A stretch of DNA of 38,695 nt from Planctomyces sp. SH-PL62. Lineage in GTDB: Bacteria > Planctomycetota > Planctomycetia > Planctomycetales > Planctomycetaceae. The position numbers were made by a program, and so were the translations under genes. Location: NCBI GenBank assembly GCA_945893045.1, contig CAMDEA010000073.1:1-38695 (forward strand). Direction: 5' to 3'. Below the pieces are notes generated by a model that was not told the DNA's origin, made no database searches, and saw nothing but the letters and a program-made list of their open reading frames with translations. This document shows, in pieces, positions 1 to 8,300 of the stretch (positions within the stretch are counted from its first letter, which is position 1; the number at the start of each line of letters is the position of its first letter).

Positions 1-59
1 ACCTGCTCCCGAACCGCTGGCATCAACAACTCGGATTTCACTTGTGGGACATCATCCAT
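1..59 (-). CDS. Partial ORF start in the left edge element (probable transposase)
   Basis: On the minus strand an ATG at 59-57 is preceded by GGAG seven bases upstream and opens a frame beginning MDDVPQVKSELLMP, cut by the window edge after about 19 codons. The identical start occurs at 38634 on the plus strand. Presence in two exact copies at the two ends makes a transposase or other mobile-element protein likely, but no diagnostic motif is in view and the family is unknown. Confidence 0.45.
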   Translation of the reverse strand, partial: MDDVPQVKSELLMPAVREQ

Positions 60-147
60 GATCGACTCCAGAAAGAGGTTCCGAACATTTTCAACCTCAT
101 TCTGACAACTCTGTATTCATCGCGCCAGGCAAAATTGGCACACCCCG
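1..147 (-). repeat. Left copy of 147-bp terminal inverted repeat
   Basis: Bases 1-147 are the exact reverse complement of bases 38546-38692. Identity stops abruptly at 147/148 and 38545/38546, as expected at the outer edge of an insertion element. Inside the repeat lies a start codon with a ribosome-binding site, reading leftward out of the window. The simplest reading is that both window ends run into the 5' end of the same multicopy element, in opposite orientations. The element's family cannot be told from this much sequence. Confidence 0.9.
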
Positions 148-311
148 ACAAGCCCCGGTGGGTGCTCTGCGGAATTCACCCCGACGCCGAAAGATCGCCG
201 TCACGCTGCAGAACCTCGGCCACTCTCTGAGTGTTTGCAGAATCGAGGATCACGCCTCGTGAACTCAGGGCCAACGCTAATCGGACACCACGCGCTGTCG
301 AGGAGACGGCC

Positions 312-446
312 ATGCAAAACTGCTGGAATCACATGCTCGCAAATCTCACTTGGACTTGGCACTCGGTCTCCCCGACCGATTATCTGTGGGCCGTCATCGG
401 ACTCTTGGCCACGGGCTGGTGTCTGTCGACGCTGCGCCGCTCCTAG
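312..446 (+). CDS. Small putative single-span membrane protein (44 aa)
   Basis: The ORF starts at an ATG preceded by GAGGAG with six-base spacing, a much better signal than the upstream in-frame starts. The product is 44 aa. It has a polar, Trp-rich N-terminal half, then a hydrophobic stretch around residues 24-39 (YLWAVIGLLATGWCLSTL) and a basic C terminus (RRS). This fits a small inner-membrane peptide with a cytoplasmic positive end. I do not recognise a family. It lies about 290 bp upstream of the DUF1549/DUF1553 gene, with a 25-bp perfect hairpin between them. A chance ORF is possible; the ribosome-binding site is the main support. Confidence 0.5.
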   Translation: MQNCWNHMLANLTWTWHSVSPTDYLWAVIGLLATGWCLSTLRRS

Positions 447-461
447 AGTTCATTTCAAAGC

Positions 462-524
462 GTAGCCTGACTCTCCGAGTCGGGCATTCCGCGAGAAACT
501 GCCCGACTCGGAGAGTCAGGCTAC
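462..524. repeat. REPIN-like element, GTAG...CTAC, 25-bp perfect arms
   Basis: The arms 462-486 and 500-524 are perfectly complementary over 25 bp with a 13-base spacer. Each arm begins (or ends) with GTAG (CTAC) and is itself a small palindrome, GACTC-TCC-GAGTC on the left and GACTC-GGA-GAGTC on the right. This is the paired-REP (REPIN) architecture. It follows the stop of the 44-aa ORF and could also act as a transcription barrier. A shorter inverted repeat (563-573 / 610-620) lies just downstream. Confidence 0.85.
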
Positions 525-736
525 AGAGCTTCGCAACGACGTCTTGCGGTTTTTGCGATTCATTCCTCTGGCCCCATTCGTCTGCCCGTTCTTCAGGGCC
601 AACGCATGCGGCCAGAGGAACGAGGAAACGGACAGGCTCAAAGACTCTGAGCACCGAATCATGCTCCGCGTCTTGCGAAGACCGAGTGGCTTGGGAACAC
701 TGTCGTCCCTGCCCACTGGCCTTCCGAGATTTCGCG

Positions 737-2977
737 ATGCGTGTTCTGTCCGCTCGATTCCTGCCGCTTGCCATCGCGTTGATCTTCGTCACGCACACAT
801 CGAGCTTGCGCGCCGCGGACGTCTCCTTCGCACGGGATGTCATGGCGGTGCTCTCGAAGTCTGGCTGCAATCTGGGAACGTGTCACGGCAACCAATTCGG
901 AAAGGGAGGCTTCAAGCTCTCGCTGCGTGGCGAAAACCCCGCAGCCGATTTCGTCACGCTGACGCACGAGCAAGTCGGTCGCCGAGTCAACACGATCCGT
1001 ACCGAGAACAGCTTGCTGCTGCTCAAGCCAACGATGTCCGTTCCGCATGAAGGAGGCCAGCGATTCGAAAAAGATTCGCCGGAGTACGATCTACTCCGCC
1101 GCTGGATCGCCGCCGGCATGCCATCAGCATCGCGCGACGAACCGGTGCTGCAATCACTGGAAGTCACGCCGCTCGAACGATTCATCGTCGAACCGGCAGA
1201 CTCGGTACGGCTGCAAGCGGTCGCGCAATTCGCGGACGGATCGAAGCGCGATGTGACTCGATTGGCCTGCTTCGATTCCTCGCAACCGATCGTCAGCATC
1301 TCGGTGGATGGCGTGGTGCGGCGCGAACGATTCGGCGAAGTCACGGTCGTGGTCAGATACCTCGATCAGCAGGTGCCGGTGCGGTTGGCCTTCCTGCCGG
1401 CTCGGCCCGACTTCGTGGCGCAGGCTGCTCCGCCCGCGAACTACATCGACGAACAAGTCTTTGCCAAGCTGCATCTGCTGCGCATGAATCCGTCCGACAT
1501 CTGCGACGACACGACCTTCCTGCGTCGCGCCAGCTTCGACTTGCTCGGCATCCCGCCGACGGCCACCGAGGCACGAAACTTCGCGCAAGATCAACGGCTC
1601 GACAAGCGGCAGCGTTTGATCGACGAGCTGTTGACTCGGCCAGAGTTTGCCGACTTCTGGGCACTCAAGTGGGCGGACTTGCTGCGCGTCGAAGAGAAGA
1701 CGCTCGACCGCAAAGGAGTCGCGACGTTTCACGCTTGGATTCGTCACAGTATCGCCACCAACAAGCCGCTGGATGTCTTCGTCCGCGAGTTGATCGCGTC
1801 GCGCGGCAGTACCTACGAACAACCGCCGGCCAACTTCTATCGCGCGATGCGCGACCCGATCACGCGGGCCGAGACGGTCGCTCAAGTATTTCTCGGCACT
1901 CGCCTGCAATGCGCGAAGTGCCACAACCACCCGTTCGACCGTTGGACGCAGAACGATTACTACGGCTGGGCCAATCAATTCGCACGTGTGAAGTACGAGG
2001 TGCTGGAAAACAACCGCCGCGACAAAAACGACTCACACGAATTCGATGGCGAACAATTGGTGCTCATCGCCGACACCGGCGCGATCGAGCATCCGGGAAC
2101 CGGCAAACCAGTGCCGCCCAGTTTTCTGGAGCCGAAAGCCGAAGGCCGAAAGCCGAAGGCCGTTATCTCATCCGATCGACTCCTCGCCGTCGCCGACTGG
2201 CTAACCAATCCCAACAATCGCCGTTTCGCCGAAGCTCAGGTCAACCGCATCTGGTTCCATCTGCTCGGCCGAGGCATCGTTGATCCGATCGACGACTTCC
2301 GAGCAACCAATCCGCCGAGCAACCCCGCGCTCCTGGCCGCGTTGACGGATGATTTCGTCACGCATCGCTTTGACGTCCAGCACTTGATCCGCACGATCAT
2401 GGCCTCACGCAGCTACCAACTCTCCTCCGCACCGAACAACACGAACCGCGACGACGAATCGAATTTCTCACGCGCGATCATCCGCCGTCTGTCCGCCGAA
2501 CAACTGGCCGACTCGTTCAGCCAAGTGCTCGGCGCGAAACTGGACTTCAACGGCTATCCGGCCGGCACGCACGCCGCACAATTAGCTGGCGTCCGCGCCT
2601 TTCGACGACGCGAATCCGGTCCGTCCAGTGGCGATCAATTGCTAACCATGTTCGGCAAGCCGCCGCGCCTGCAAGCGTGCGAGTGCGAACGGGCCGACGA
2701 CCCGACGCTCTCGCAAACTTTTCAACTCGTCAGCGGCCCCATCCTCAACGAACTGCTGGCCCGCGACGACAACCGGCTCCGCGATTGGCTGAGCACGAAA
2801 TCCAATCCCGACGCGCTGATCGAGGAGATTTTCTGGACGATCCTCAATCGTGCGCCTTTGCCGACCGAACGAGCCGCACTCAAAAAGTATCTCGCGAATT
2901 CGGACAAGCACCGAGCCAACCTGGAAGACGTCGTCTGGAGTCTATTATCGTCCCCCGAATTCGTGCTGCGGCATTGA
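737..2977 (+). CDS. Secreted DUF1549/DUF1553 protein with haem-type motifs
   Basis: The product is 746 aa from the ATG at 737, which opens a signal peptide (MRVLSARFLPLAIALIFVT); the frame is open further upstream but without a plausible start. Order of domains: an N-terminal haem-like motif CNLGTCH (C44, C49, H50) in the segment typical of this family, a bacterial Ig-like domain around 138-220, a DUF1549 (PSCyt2-type) domain about 236-440 with a canonical CAKCH (392-396), and a DUF1553 (PSD1) domain about 485-730. Such proteins are expanded in Planctomycetes and are predicted periplasmic haem proteins; the substrate is unknown. A partner DUF1501 gene, often adjacent, is absent here. A 14-bp tandem repeat interrupts the linker between the two DUF domains. 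Confidence 0.93.
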   Translation: MRVLSARFLPLAIALIFVTHTSSLRAADVSFARDVMAVLSKSGCNLGTCHGNQFGKGGFKLSLRGENPAADFVTLTHEQVGRRVNTIRTENSLLLLKPTMSVPHEGGQRFEKDSPEYDLLRRWIAAGMPSASRDEPVLQSLEVTPLERFIVEPADSVRLQAVAQFADGSKRDVTRLACFDSSQPIVSISVDGVVRRERFGEVTVVVRYLDQQVPVRLAFLPARPDFVAQAAPPANYIDEQVFAKLHLLRMNPSDICDDTTFLRRASFDLLGIPPTATEARNFAQDQRLDKRQRLIDELLTRPEFADFWALKWADLLRVEEKTLDRKGVATFHAWIRHSIATNKPLDVFVRELIASRGSTYEQPPANFYRAMRDPITRAETVAQVFLGTRLQCAKCHNHPFDRWTQNDYYGWANQFARVKYEVLENNRRDKNDSHEFDGEQLVLIADTGAIEHPGTGKPVPPSFLEPKAEGRKPKAVISSDRLLAVADWLTNPNNRRFAEAQVNRIWFHLLGRGIVDPIDDFRATNPPSNPALLAALTDDFVTHRFDVQHLIRTIMASRSYQLSSAPNNTNRDDESNFSRAIIRRLSAEQLADSFSQVLGAKLDFNGYPAGTHAAQLAGVRAFRRRESGPSSGDQLLTMFGKPPRLQACECERADDPTLSQTFQLVSGPILNELLARDDNRLRDWLSTKSNPDALIEEIFWTILNRAPLPTERAALKKYLANSDKHRANLEDVVWSLLSSPEFVLRH
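2131..2160 (+). repeat. 14-bp tandem repeat inside the DUF1549/1553 gene
   Basis: Two exact copies of GCCGAAAGCCGAAG plus two bases of a third, each built of two heptads, encode a low-complexity PKAEGRKPKA linker between DUF1549 and DUF1553. The repeat keeps the reading frame and looks like a slippage-generated or inserted linker rather than a conserved part of either domain. Confidence 0.7.
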
Positions 2978-2982
2978 AACTC

Positions 2983-3037
2983 GTAGATCGGACGCCTAAG
3001 TCCGATCGAATCGCCCGGACGTAGGCGTCCGGGCTAC
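2983..3037. repeat. REPIN-like element, GGACGCCTA type
   Basis: The element begins GTAG at 2983 and ends CTAC at 3037, five bases after the stop of the DUF1549/1553 gene. Each arm is a palindrome with GGACG and CGTCC stems around a four-base loop. The left arm carries one difference in the stem (TAAGTCC). The same core recurs at 27089-27146. Confidence 0.85.
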
Positions 3038-3052
3038 TAGGACCAACTTCTG

Positions 3053-3823
3053 ATGAGTGCCATGCGTTTGCGACGGCTGCAAGCCGATTTCGAGAAGCTC
3101 AGCGATTACGTGCGACGGCATCCGCGTCTGAAGATCATTCAGTCCGAAGGGGAGCCGCCGGAGCGCTATCAACTCGAATACCGCATCCGCAGTCTGCGGC
3201 AGGTCAACGATGAATTGATCCACGCCAAAAGCCATCTGGTCGAGATCGCATTGCCGCGCAACTATCCGCGCGTGCCGCCGCAGTGCCGCATGTTGTCTCC
3301 CGTGTTTCATCCGAACATCGCACCGCACGCCATCTGCGTCGGCGATCACTGGAGCGCCGGTGAACCGCTGGCCTCGCTCGTCGCGCGCATCGGCGAGATG
3401 CTGGCCTATCAAAGTTACAACGTGAAAAGCCCGCTGAATGGCGAAGCCGCGCGGTGGGTCGAACAACATCTCGATGAATTGCCGCTCGATCCGGTCAGCC
3501 TGTTGGTCGAAGAGTCGGAAGCTCCCGTGCCCAAGGCCACCGAAGTCACACCGCCACCGGAACCGCCAGCACCAGTCGCCGCTCCGCCCGTGCGCCGCCA
3601 GGTGCGACCAGCGCCGCTTCCCGATTGGCCACCTGCTCAGGCCGCTGCCGCTAAGCCGCGCGCCGTGCCTGAGCTGGAAGTGGTGGAGGTCGTCGTCGAG
3701 CCCAAAGTCGTCAACCTGAATTGTCCCGGCTGCGAGACGTCGTATCGCATCACGTTGCGACCGGGCCTCCGCCGAGCACGCTGCAAGAACTGTCAGACAG
3801 TGTTCGATTTGCCGACCGACTGA
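3053..3823 (+). CDS. E2-like (ubiquitin-conjugating fold) protein with zinc ribbon
   Basis: The product is 256 aa. Residues about 5-140 match the E2/UBC fold pattern: a YPRVPPQ strand-loop segment at 71-77, then the HPN motif at 86-88, a candidate catalytic Cys at 95 (AICVGDHW) and Trp100, followed by helices. The HPN-to-Cys spacing is one residue shorter than in classical E2s. Residues 150-220 are a Pro/Ala-rich linker. The C terminus is a zinc ribbon of the MJ0042 type with CPGC (224-227) and CKNC (244-247). By family, such proteins accept a ubiquitin-like protein as a thioester, but no E1, ubiquitin-like protein or JAB peptidase is in the window, so conjugation is unproven. The start at 3053 has AGGA about ten bases upstream; Met4 is an alternative. 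Confidence 0.8.
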   Translation: MSAMRLRRLQADFEKLSDYVRRHPRLKIIQSEGEPPERYQLEYRIRSLRQVNDELIHAKSHLVEIALPRNYPRVPPQCRMLSPVFHPNIAPHAICVGDHWSAGEPLASLVARIGEMLAYQSYNVKSPLNGEAARWVEQHLDELPLDPVSLLVEESEAPVPKATEVTPPPEPPAPVAAPPVRRQVRPAPLPDWPPAQAAAAKPRAVPELEVVEVVVEPKVVNLNCPGCETSYRITLRPGLRRARCKNCQTVFDLPTD

Positions 3824-3874
3824 TCCGAAGTCGGGCAGGAGCGCCCAACCTACAAATGTTCTGGAATCGCTGCG

Positions 3875-4363
3875 ATGTCTGCCCCGGACTCATTGCCAAT
3901 CTTGATCGCGGATGATTCGTCGTCCGCTTTGTCCGAACGCAAAGCCGCCAGCACTCGCAGCCGACACATCAGCATGTTCTGGATCGCGATCGCCGTCGTG
4001 GCCCTGTCATTCGCGTTGCGAGTCCGCGCCGATCAGCGCGTCACATTGATCGGCTTGAGCGGCCTTCCCGCTCCGGAGATGTGCGGCTCGCGAGCGTGGT
4101 TCGGCATCGAATGCCCCGGTTGCGGACTGACTCGCGGCTTCATTCGGCTGGCGAGCGGCGACTGGTCCGGCGCGATCGCGCTCAATCGAGTCGCTCCGCT
4201 GCTGGCGTTCGCGGTGCTCGCACAGATTCCGTATCGGCTGACGATCCTGCTCGGCTTGCCGCCGGTTCGACGCTTCGCCGAGTCCCCTTGGCCGAACGCC
4301 TTCGGCTGGGTGCTGATCATCGCCCTGATCGGCAACTGGTTTCTCAAGCTACTCGGAGTGTGA
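3875..4363 (+). CDS. DUF2752 family membrane protein
   Basis: The product is 162 aa. The diagnostic motif CPGCGLTR lies at residues 80-87 (family DUF2752). Hydrophobic segments are at about 34-50, 107-125 and 143-160. The first 30 residues are polar and could be extra, since Met34 (position 3974) is a possible alternative start at the first membrane span. Members are small inner-membrane proteins of unknown function; the paired Cys could bind metal or be redox active. It follows the E2-like gene on the same strand after 51 bp, so co-transcription is likely. Confidence 0.85.
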   Translation: MSAPDSLPILIADDSSSALSERKAASTRSRHISMFWIAIAVVALSFALRVRADQRVTLIGLSGLPAPEMCGSRAWFGIECPGCGLTRGFIRLASGDWSGAIALNRVAPLLAFAVLAQIPYRLTILLGLPPVRRFAESPWPNAFGWVLIIALIGNWFLKLLGV

Positions 4364-4369
4364 CTCGAC

Positions 4370-4801
4370 TCACGGCAGCGACTGGCGAAACGGATTGACG
4401 ATCCGCACGCCGTCGTAGTCCGCGCCGTCCGCCATGTCCTCGCGGTAGAGCGTCGTCACACCCGCCTCAATGCAGGCCGCGACTAACAGGCTGTCCCAAT
4501 GCGACAGGCTGTATCGTGAATTGAGGTCGAGCGCGGTATGCAGAACGGTGCGGCTTGGCACAATCAGCTCGAACCATGCTTCCATGCGTTCAAAGTACCG
4601 AATGGTGTCCGCACGGACGATCCGGCCGGCGAGTTCCCATCTCCTCATGCAATTCAAGAACTCCACCGCCACTTGCCAGAGCATGACCGGCTCCGCCTGC
4701 GTCTGCCGCAAGTCGGCGAGCCATTGTCGAGTCTTCTGCTGCTTTGCTTCCTCAGACGAATCGACGTAATAGACGAAGAGATTCGTATCAATGGCGATCA
4801 T
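4370..4801 (-). CDS. PIN-domain ribonuclease toxin (VapC-like)
   Basis: The product is 143 aa, a typical PIN-domain length. Acidic residues expected for the metal site are visible: D5 (MIAIDTNLFVYY), E47 (VAVEFLN), D103 (HWDSLLVAA) and D122 (YREDMAD). The start at 4801 is chosen because it opens directly into the first PIN strand; the longer frame upstream is the end of the antitoxin gene. Its start overlaps the antitoxin stop by 14 bp, so translation is coupled. By family it would cleave RNA when released from its antitoxin. It is convergent with the DUF2752 gene, whose stop is only six bases away. Confidence 0.88.
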   Translation of the reverse strand: MIAIDTNLFVYYVDSSEEAKQQKTRQWLADLRQTQAEPVMLWQVAVEFLNCMRRWELAGRIVRADTIRYFERMEAWFELIVPSRTVLHTALDLNSRYSLSHWDSLLVAACIEAGVTTLYREDMADGADYDGVRIVNPFRQSLP

Positions 4802-5021
4802 AAAGCTCGTCTCGCGTGAAATGCAGGCCACCTGATTTGATCGGATGCTCGCGAATTAGCTTCTCCATTTCATCCATGCCACGGCGAAATCGCTCACGCC
4901 GCGCCTCCGCGGTTTCCTCCAATTCCAGAACCACTTTCACGCGTGAGGCGTTCGGCAATTCGAGCGGCTTGTCCAATTTCAATTCACCGTCCACGACGGT
5001 TCCCATCACTTGAGTCGTCAT
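4788..5021 (-). CDS. Antitoxin of the PIN module (AF2212/DUF104-like)
   Basis: The product is 77 aa from an ATG at 5021 with a strong AGGAGG ribosome-binding site five bases upstream, which decides the start over the longer open frame. The N-terminal half (GTVVDGELKLDKPLELP, then VKVVLELEE) resembles the short beta-rich DNA-binding domain of AF2212-like antitoxins. The C-terminal half is charged and helical and would wrap the toxin. It is first in the operon and, as is usual for such modules, probably autorepresses its promoter in the region 5022-5361. Confidence 0.75.
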   Translation of the reverse strand: MTTQVMGTVVDGELKLDKPLELPNASRVKVVLELEETAEARRERFRRGMDEMEKLIREHPIKSGGLHFTRDELYDRH

Positions 5022-5361
5022 GATTCCTCCTCGGAAAAGACGGCCACATCGTAGCCCGGATTTGGCGAACGCGGAAATGCCGGTTCGCTTCCGTCGCCCC
5101 CATCGACCTCGTGTCGATGGAGCGAAAGACGGAGGGCTAATCAACTTCACGGCGTGCCGTTGCCGGACCCCATCCGCCTCGTGCGGATAGTGAAAGAGAT
5201 TCATCGCCGTTCGTGCCCCCACGATCTTCTTCACCATCCGCACGAGGCGGATGGGGTCTGAGAAGAGGTCAGACAAACAACGTGGCTAGCACTTCATCAG
5301 TCGCTCCATCCAGACGAGCTGGATGGGGGCGGCGCAATTTGCTGAGTACGTCGTACGCTCA
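5022..5361. other. Gene-free stretch rich in small palindromes
   Basis: No credible gene is seen in these 340 bp between the antitoxin and the end of the PVC haem gene. The sequence holds several related palindromes: one near 5102-5120 (CATCGAC..GTCGATG), the paired element 5167-5258, and one near 5308-5325 (CATCCAG..CTGGATG). A GTAGCCCGGAT half-arm sits near 5053. The antitoxin promoter should lie near its right-to-left start, but I see no clear -35/-10 pair. Confidence 0.6.
5167..5258. repeat. Paired palindrome element (CCCCATCCGC type)
   Basis: The arms 5167-5189 and 5236-5258 are perfect 23-bp inverted copies separated by 46 bp. Each arm contains its own palindrome, ATCCGC-CTCG-TGCGGAT. 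The two-palindrome architecture is that of a REPIN, but the GTAG foot is lacking, so this is a different subfamily from the GTAG elements. Confidence 0.75.
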
Positions 5362-8300
5362 TCAACGCGGTTTGTCCGTTGTCGGCGCAACCAGCCGCAC
5401 ATAGTCCACGCCGACCATGAAACCCACGGCGTCGGCGTGTTTGCCCGCGATCTCGAACGTCAGCTTGTGCAGGCCCTTCGACAACTTACGAGGCTCGAAG
5501 TTCAACACGCCGGTCGTAATGACATCGGGCGAGTTGAAACCGTCGATCGGGCTGCCGAGCGTCTCGTCGTCGATCCGCACTTGGACGATGCCGTAGTCGC
5601 GGGCCTTCGTCAGCACGACTTCCAGCACGAACTCACCGTCGGCCGCGACGGGCAATTCGAGATCGAGTCGTGCGCCACGCTTGCCGCCGGTCCACCACAG
5701 TTGATCGTCGCCGCTCCATTTGTCCTTCGCGAAGCCGCCCATTTTCTGCGGCGCGAAATTGCCGGCGGACACTTTCAAAATCTTGAGCGACTCCCCTTCG
5801 AGAGCATCGGCAACCTTGCCAGTCTTCGAGTCAATCGGCGACTTCGGCCCGCGCAGCGTGACTTGAGTCGGGTTGCCGAGGTACGCGACGAGATCGCGAA
5901 TCTCGTCGGGGGTCAGCGTGTTGAGCTGGCCTTCCGGCATGATCGACAACTCGGAAAGTTTGCGTTCTTCGATGTCCGCCTTCGCAACGACGATCGTGTC
6001 GTTGATCGTGCGCAGCGTGACGGCGGAATCAGTTTCCTTCGTGATCAGCCCGCTGACGACTCGGCCGTCTTTGGTCTCGATAACGGTCGCGCGATAGTCC
6101 TTGCCGACGATGGCCGACGGGTCGAGCATGTTCTCCAGGATGTAATCGAGGTTCGCGCGGTTTGAGCCGGTGATGTCCGGGCCGACCTTTTGCCCTTCAC
6201 CGAACAACGTGTGACAGTTCTGGCACGTCTTGGCGTACAGCCGACGGCCGTTGCTCAAGTCGCCGTTTCTCACGCGAGCGGTTGTGAGGTTCGCCTTGTG
6301 CTTGGCAATCAGTTCTTGCTTGTCCTTCGCCGTCGCGCGGAACTCGCCCCAGACGGATTTGATGCGAGTTTGCAGCTTCTCGTCGTTGAATCGCAGCAGT
6401 GCTTGCACGTTGTAGGCATGCAGATCGGTGCGTGGGAGTTTTTCTTTCTCGATCGCGTCGAGCAGCGCCGCTGCGTAGCCCGGCCGCGTGCAGAGCGTGT
6501 TGATCGCGTCCCGCTTTTCGGAGTCGTTGAGCTTCGCGTACTGAGTCAGCAGGACGGCCGGAGTTTGTTCGTGGTCGTAGGCCGACAACGCCCGAATCGC
6601 CGCGCCACGCAACGCGGTGTCGGCGACGGCCGCTTGAAACGCCGGAGCCGCGTCCTTGTCTCGGCCGCGGACCAGAATGTCGAGCGCTTGCTGACGCTTG
6701 GCTTCCGGAGCCTTCGCGTCCGACAGCAACGCTCGCAGCCGAGGCAGAATGCGTTGATCGCCGAAGATCACGGCGATCTGATCCGCCTTGTCGCGGATCG
6801 CGACGTCATCGCTCTTCGACAATGCCTCGTAAGCCGCCGTCCAAGCCTCCGGCTGCGGAATGTTCACTCGCCCTTCAAACGCGGCGAACATTTCGTCGAG
6901 CACCAGTTGCCGGCCCAGCGTTTCTTTCGTTAAGGCTTCAATGACCGCGTTGAGCGTGCCGTTTTCAGATGCCGCTCGCCGCACGATGAACCGCGAGACC
7001 TTTTCGATCTTCGACGTACTCGCCAACGCCAACGCCCGCGCCGGATCGGCCGCCACCAGCGGCTCAATCCCGTACCAATACATCAGCGGCAGGTTGTGAT
7101 CGGCAGCGTCTTCGGCGTGGGCCAGCAACGCTTCGGCAATCGACCAGCGCTGGGCAACAGGCATTCTTTGCAGACCGCTCGCGATTGCGAGTCGAACTCC
7201 CGCTGTTGAATCTTTCTTTGCGAGATTGACGAGCGAATCGAAAAACGAAGCGGATGCCTCTCCATCTTCCAGTTCCAGTTGGATCGTCCACCCAATGACG
7301 CTTTCTGGAACATCAGTGTTCTCAGGATCGATCAACGCCGCAAACACGGACGACATTTCTTTGGCCATCGTCGAACCGTTGATTTTGGGATCGCGATGAC
7401 TGTTTGCGATGGCATGTAACGTCCAAAGAGATCGCAATTGCTGTTCTTGAGTGTATTTTCCTGGCAAAGCCCATCTGATGAAGTACTCGCCAAAAGTTTT
7501 TGGTTTGAGCGTGCCGTCTGCCGCATGCTCTTGCAGGATTCGCCGCGACATCCGCGCGTGCCACTCGTTCTGAGAGTCTTGCAAACTGAGCAACTCCTGA
7601 TCGCTCAACTTCGCGAGGTCCGCAGCTTTCCCCTCGCCCCTCGCCCCTCGCCCCTCAGCCCCCACATACCGCACGTTGTAAATCCGCCCGTTCGTGCGGT
7701 CCCAAATTTCCGAGTTCGTGCGGTGGCAGGCGTTTTTGTCGTACCAGTCGATGACGTACACGCTGCCGTCGGGGCCGGTCTTCAGGTTGATGCCTCGGAA
7801 CCAGCGGTCGTTGGCGATCAGCAAATCCTTGCCGTGCTTGCCGACGTAGCCGGAGCCTTTGCGAACGAGCAGATCCTGATTCACGCGGTTGCCGTGGATG
7901 TTGCTCATGAAGAGCGTGTTGCGGTACTGCGGCGGGAAGTTGTCGCCGAGGTAAATCATCGCCCCCGCGTGAGCGTGTCCGCCGCCGGCCGCCAGCGTGT
8001 CGGTCGGAGCGTGCGGCTCGTGGCCCCACCAAGCGTGGTCTCGCAAGTTGCCGACGTAATGCTGATGGTCGGCGATCGTCTTGATGTCCTCAAAGAAGTA
8101 TTGATCGAAGTGCTGACCTCCCTGCCGCTGATACTTCCCACCTTGAATGATGTGGTACAGGTGCGGAATCACGCAGGCGGTGATGAAGGCGTGACCGTGC
8201 TCGTTGAAATCAACACCCCACGGATTGCTGCTGCCGTGAGCGAAGACCTCGAAGACATGTTTCGTTGGATGGTATCGCCACACGCCCGCATTCAAGCCTT

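Noticed and set aside
350..736. Long upstream extension of the DUF1549/1553 reading frame
   Set aside because: The open frame before 737 crosses a hairpin, has no family resemblance and places the signal peptide internally; the ATG at 737 opens the signal peptide directly.
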